From Cyclobacteriaceae bacterium (lineage in GTDB: Bacteria; Bacteroidota; Bacteroidia; Cytophagales; Cyclobacteriaceae), in assembly GCA_019638275.1 (NCBI GenBank), contig JAHBUC010000003.1, positions 124,001 to 188,000 on the forward strand: 64,000 nucleotides of DNA, read 5' to 3'. Each line of letters starts with the position of its first letter. Positions within the stretch are counted from its first letter, which is position 1. The notes below the pieces were generated by a model. That model was not told the origin of the DNA, did not search any database, and saw nothing but the letters and a program-made list of their open reading frames with translations. The position numbers were made by a program, and so were the translations under genes. This document shows, one piece after another, positions 61,945 through 64,000 of this stretch.

Positions 61945-62046
61945 ATGAAACAGTCTCAACCTATATTATCGTCAGCTACTGCAAACTTCACTTGCAGCAG
62001 TCGGCTGTTTCTAACCATATGGCATAACCGAGCCTTTATCAGTTAA
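61945..62046 (+). other. Candidate 33-residue leader ORF
   Basis: An ATG 12 nt after the -7 box opens a frame of 33 codons (MKQSQPILSSATANFTC…) whose TAA (62044-62046) abuts the first arm of the hairpin at 62047. The position of a short frame ending at the base of a stem is the layout of translation-dependent attenuators, but no run of one amino acid is visible. It may be chance. Confidence 0.3.
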
Positions 62047-62103
62047 CCCTCCGTTTAAACCCTCTGTTTATTGGCAGGTTTGATAAAACGGAGGGATAAA
62101 CCT
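62035..62103 (+). ncRNA. Structured RNA element upstream of the GreA/Rnk-like gene
   Basis: CCCTCCGTTT (62047-62056) pairs exactly with AAACGGAGGG (62086-62095). Inside it AAACC (62057-62061) pairs with GGTTT (62077-62081), and outside TTTAT/ATAAA extend it. A competing stem pairs AGGTTT (62076-62081) with AAACCT (62098-62103). The two folds exclude each other, which suggests a switch. It ends 109 nt before the next gene. No known riboswitch motif is recognised. The rest of 61772-62212 holds nothing else convincing. Confidence 0.45.
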
Positions 62104-62212
62104 TGTTTCTTCAATTAATACTTATTCACCTGGTGGAAATCATTTTTTTACCCACAGTGCAATTCATTGTGCTCGTATTGAAATGCATTCAGCCAACTAA
62201 AATTATCGAAAA

Positions 62213-62587
62213 ATGAAACCCGTTATAAGCACTACAGATTATCATACGTTAAAGTCGTTAATTGCCAACTACCCTCCTCAACTGAAATCAAAAGAAGTGG
62301 GGCAGCTGATAGCCGAACTCGGCAGAGCCAATATTGTAGCCGATGATGAACTTGAACCTGATGTAGTCAGGCTCAATTCGTGTTTCGAAGCAGCAGATCT
62401 GGCCATCAATAAAACATGGAAATTAACCCTGACGCTCCCTGCTCAAGCCAATATTAAGGAGCAGAAAATTTCTGTTTTCTCCCCGCTGGGCATTGCATTG
62501 ATTGGCTTCAAAAAAGGAATGACCATACAGTGGACAATGCCCGGAGGATTGAAAAGGATTAAAATTCTGGACGTCATCAACAATTGA
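62213..62587 (+). CDS. GreA/GreB/Rnk-family protein
   Basis: This 124-residue protein has the short N-terminal helices and C-terminal FKBP-like domain of Rnk-type GreA/GreB relatives (WKLTLTLPAQANIKEQKISVFSPLGIALIGFKKGMTIQWTMPGG). The SPLG-ALIG-KKG-xxxW pattern is characteristic. It lacks the long coiled coil of transcript-cleavage GreA, so it would bind RNA polymerase without cleavage, like Rnk (inference). It lies after the structured leader. Confidence 0.85.
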   Translation: MKPVISTTDYHTLKSLIANYPPQLKSKEVGQLIAELGRANIVADDELEPDVVRLNSCFEAADLAINKTWKLTLTLPAQANIKEQKISVFSPLGIALIGFKKGMTIQWTMPGGLKRIKILDVINN

Positions 62588-62599
62588 TCTTATGCAGAT

Positions 62600-62644
62600 G
62601 TGCCACAAAGTCATCAAGGCCCAAAACCGATGCCTTTGTGGCAC
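62600..62644. terminator. 11-bp inverted repeat after the GreA/Rnk-like gene
   Basis: GTGCCACAAAG (62600-62610) and CTTTGTGGCAC (62634-62644) pair perfectly around 23 nt, starting 12 nt past the stop. No T-run follows. The CCTTTGTGG word also occurs at 20480-20488, so it may be a dispersed repeat or processed 3-prime end. Confidence 0.45.
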
Positions 62645-62794
62645 CTCGCGTAGGTGAGTAAGCAAGAAATCAACCGGTAAATGAAAATTGTAGGAAAATA
62701 GATACAATAGACGGGTATATGTGCGCTTTATCTGCAAATCAAGATTATTTTAGAGGTTTCGTAGTATACAGACCGGTTTTGATTTTTCTTACTT

Positions 62795-64000
62795 ATGCCA
62801 CTACCCGAATACTCCGGCACCCTTGGATTTAACCGCGCAGCACATCTGTTGAGGCGGGCATCCTTCGGGGCCACCAAGCAACAAATTGAAAGTTTTGCAG
62901 CGCTTACCCCTCAGCAAGCCACAACCCTCCTGTTTAATCAAGTCTTACCCGATCCTCCGCTACCTGTTGATCCGGATACAAATCAGGTATGGACCATGGG
63001 CATTACCGATCCGGAAAAAATGGATTCGGATTATCAGGAGTATTTCAAACGCTGGTTTGTAGGCCAAATGCTTAGTGCCGGGGTTGATCCCAATCTTAGC
63101 CTGGCCTACTCCGTTCGCGAAAAGCTGGTGTTGTTCCTGCACACACATTTCACCGCCATCCAGGAAAAAATCAACAGCAGCCGGGCACTCTACTTTCAGA
63201 ACCAATTGTACCGCATGTTCGCCCTGGATGAAGATGCATTGTCTGAAGTGAATTTCAGGGAGTTAACAAAAAAGGTAAGCGTTGACAATGCCATGTTGCG
63301 TTTGCTCGATGGAAACCAAAACGTGAAGGGCAGCCCGAATGAAAATTATGCCCGGGAGTTATTTGAACTCTACTCCATCGGGCGAGGACTGGAAGGTTCG
63401 TTACCACCAACGCCTGGGCCTGGCGATTACGTGCTCTTCAAAGAACAAGACGTGCAATCAGCAGCACGGGTATTATCCGGCTTTAATTTTGACGACACCT
63501 TTTCCAACAATGATCCGGATACCGGTATACCCCGGGGGAGCATTCGTGGCACCACCCTGAATGCGTCCAGTCATGATAACGATCCAAAAAATTTCAGCGA
63601 TAGTTTTATCGATATCAATACTGGTTTGCCATATGTTATTCAACCCGACCCCACTTTACTTAATGGCACCAATCCAACATTGGAAAGCGCGCTGGACGAG
63701 ATCAGTCAACTGATCGACATGATCTACGAACAAGAAGAAACCCTTCGGCACATTTGCCGGAAAATCTATCGCTTCTATGTTTATCATGAAATTCCCGAAG
63801 CGCTGCACAACACCATCATTGCCGAAATGGCCAACACCTTCCGGTTGAATGGTTTCAAAATCCAGCCTGTTGTAGAAAATTTGCTGCGTAGTCAGCATTT
63901 TTACGAAGCTGCAGCCGGGGTTGATGACGATCAGTTTGGAAGCATCATTAAATCGCCACTTGATCTGATAGTAGGCACCTTACGGTTTTTCAATTACCCG
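62795..64000 (+). CDS. DUF1800-family protein (cut by window end)
   Basis: The frame is open from the ATG at 62795 to the last base, 402 codons so far. The N-terminus YSGTLGFNRAAHLLRRASFGATKQQIESFAALTPQQA is the hallmark of DUF1800 proteins. NAMLRLLDGNQNVKGSPNENYARELFELYSIGRG and YEQEETLRHICRKIYRFYVYHEIPE are also typical. These large Bacteroidota and Planctomycetota proteins usually occur with DUF1501 partners. Their biochemical role is unknown. The gene begins 207 nt after the GreA/Rnk-like gene. Confidence 0.93.
   Translation, partial: MPLPEYSGTLGFNRAAHLLRRASFGATKQQIESFAALTPQQATTLLFNQVLPDPPLPVDPDTNQVWTMGITDPEKMDSDYQEYFKRWFVGQMLSAGVDPNLSLAYSVREKLVLFLHTHFTAIQEKINSSRALYFQNQLYRMFALDEDALSEVNFRELTKKVSVDNAMLRLLDGNQNVKGSPNENYARELFELYSIGRGLEGSLPPTPGPGDYVLFKEQDVQSAARVLSGFNFDDTFSNNDPDTGIPRGSIRGTTLNASSHDNDPKNFSDSFIDINTGLPYVIQPDPTLLNGTNPTLESALDEISQLIDMIYEQEETLRHICRKIYRFYVYHEIPEALHNTIIAEMANTFRLNGFKIQPVVENLLRSQHFYEAAAGVDDDQFGSIIKSPLDLIVGTLRFFNYP

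Noticed and set aside
61840..62046. 68-codon version of the leader ORF
   Set aside because: The extra upstream codons would lie before and within the -7 box at 61925-61932. The shorter frame from 61945 is kept instead, at low confidence.

Overview
The window is a gene-dense stretch of a chromosome from a Bacteroidota bacterium, most likely of the order Cytophagales. The reasons are: transketolase split into two genes; a short Hc1 histone-like protein; a SerB-SerA fusion; many DUF families typical of the phylum (DUF1015, DUF4159, DUF1800); outer-membrane and lipoprotein families of the same kind; start codons without clear Shine-Dalgarno sites; and repeated TAnnTTTG elements, the -7 box of the Bacteroidota housekeeping sigma factor. 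I saw no rRNA, tRNA, CRISPR array, prophage or insertion sequence. Base composition looks even apart from a few AT-rich genes (about 3.4-3.8, 29.8-30.3 and 34.9-35.5 kb).

Layout. 0-5.4 kb: dnaB, a degenerate Mur-ligase-like protein, a DEDDh exonuclease, secreted proteins and an M48 protease. 5.5-10.6 kb: an operon-like run of a FAH-family enzyme, an M23 peptidase, a Bcp peroxiredoxin with a histone-like tail, and an OmpA protein built like PorE of type IX secretion. 10.7-14.7 kb: the two transketolase halves, separated by an alpha/beta hydrolase, a YtxH protein and a BLUF photoreceptor. 14.8-17.7 kb: an arsenic operon (arsR-arsM-arsC-ACR3) with the same dyad in front of arsR and arsM. 17.7-21.9 kb: the serine pathway (SerB-SerA fusion and a SerC-like aminotransferase) around a potassium channel. 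21.9-26.3 kb: an ECF sigma operon and an M1 peptidase. 26.3-34.8 kb: ligA, dapA, a gene broken by a 14-bp tandem duplication, an Hc1 protein, an alpha-oxoamine synthase, a biotin carboxylase and a DUF1015 protein. 34.8-37.5 kb: a DUF433/DUF5615 toxin-antitoxin pair, maf, a CPBP protease and ppa. 37.6-41.1 kb: sdaAB with TolC and a membrane-fusion protein. 41.2-47.2 kb: a transglutaminase-like TPR protein, a MORN lipoprotein, thyA, a lipoprotein, two beta-barrel paralogs and a DUF4159 protein. 47.3-49.9 kb: a BlaI/M56 signalling operon with a TonB-bearing antirepressor. 50-55.2 kb: alaS-gatB-tlpA. 55.3-64 kb: paired M23 peptidases, a beta-propeller, MerR, DprA, a TPR protein, an HMG-CoA lyase, a structured leader, a GreA/Rnk-like protein and the start of a DUF1800 protein that runs off the window.

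Most of the window is ordinary chromosomal core. The points most worth a second look are: the 14-bp duplication that splits an otherwise intact gene (30167-30194); the Bcp with a 41-residue lysine-rich tail; the BlaI/M56-TonB operon with its dyad and an unknown secreted partner; the paired M23 proteins with a shared N-terminal motif; gatB, which has no canonical start codon before its conserved N-terminus; the leader at 61.9-62.1 kb; and long perfect hairpins without U-tracts at gene ends.
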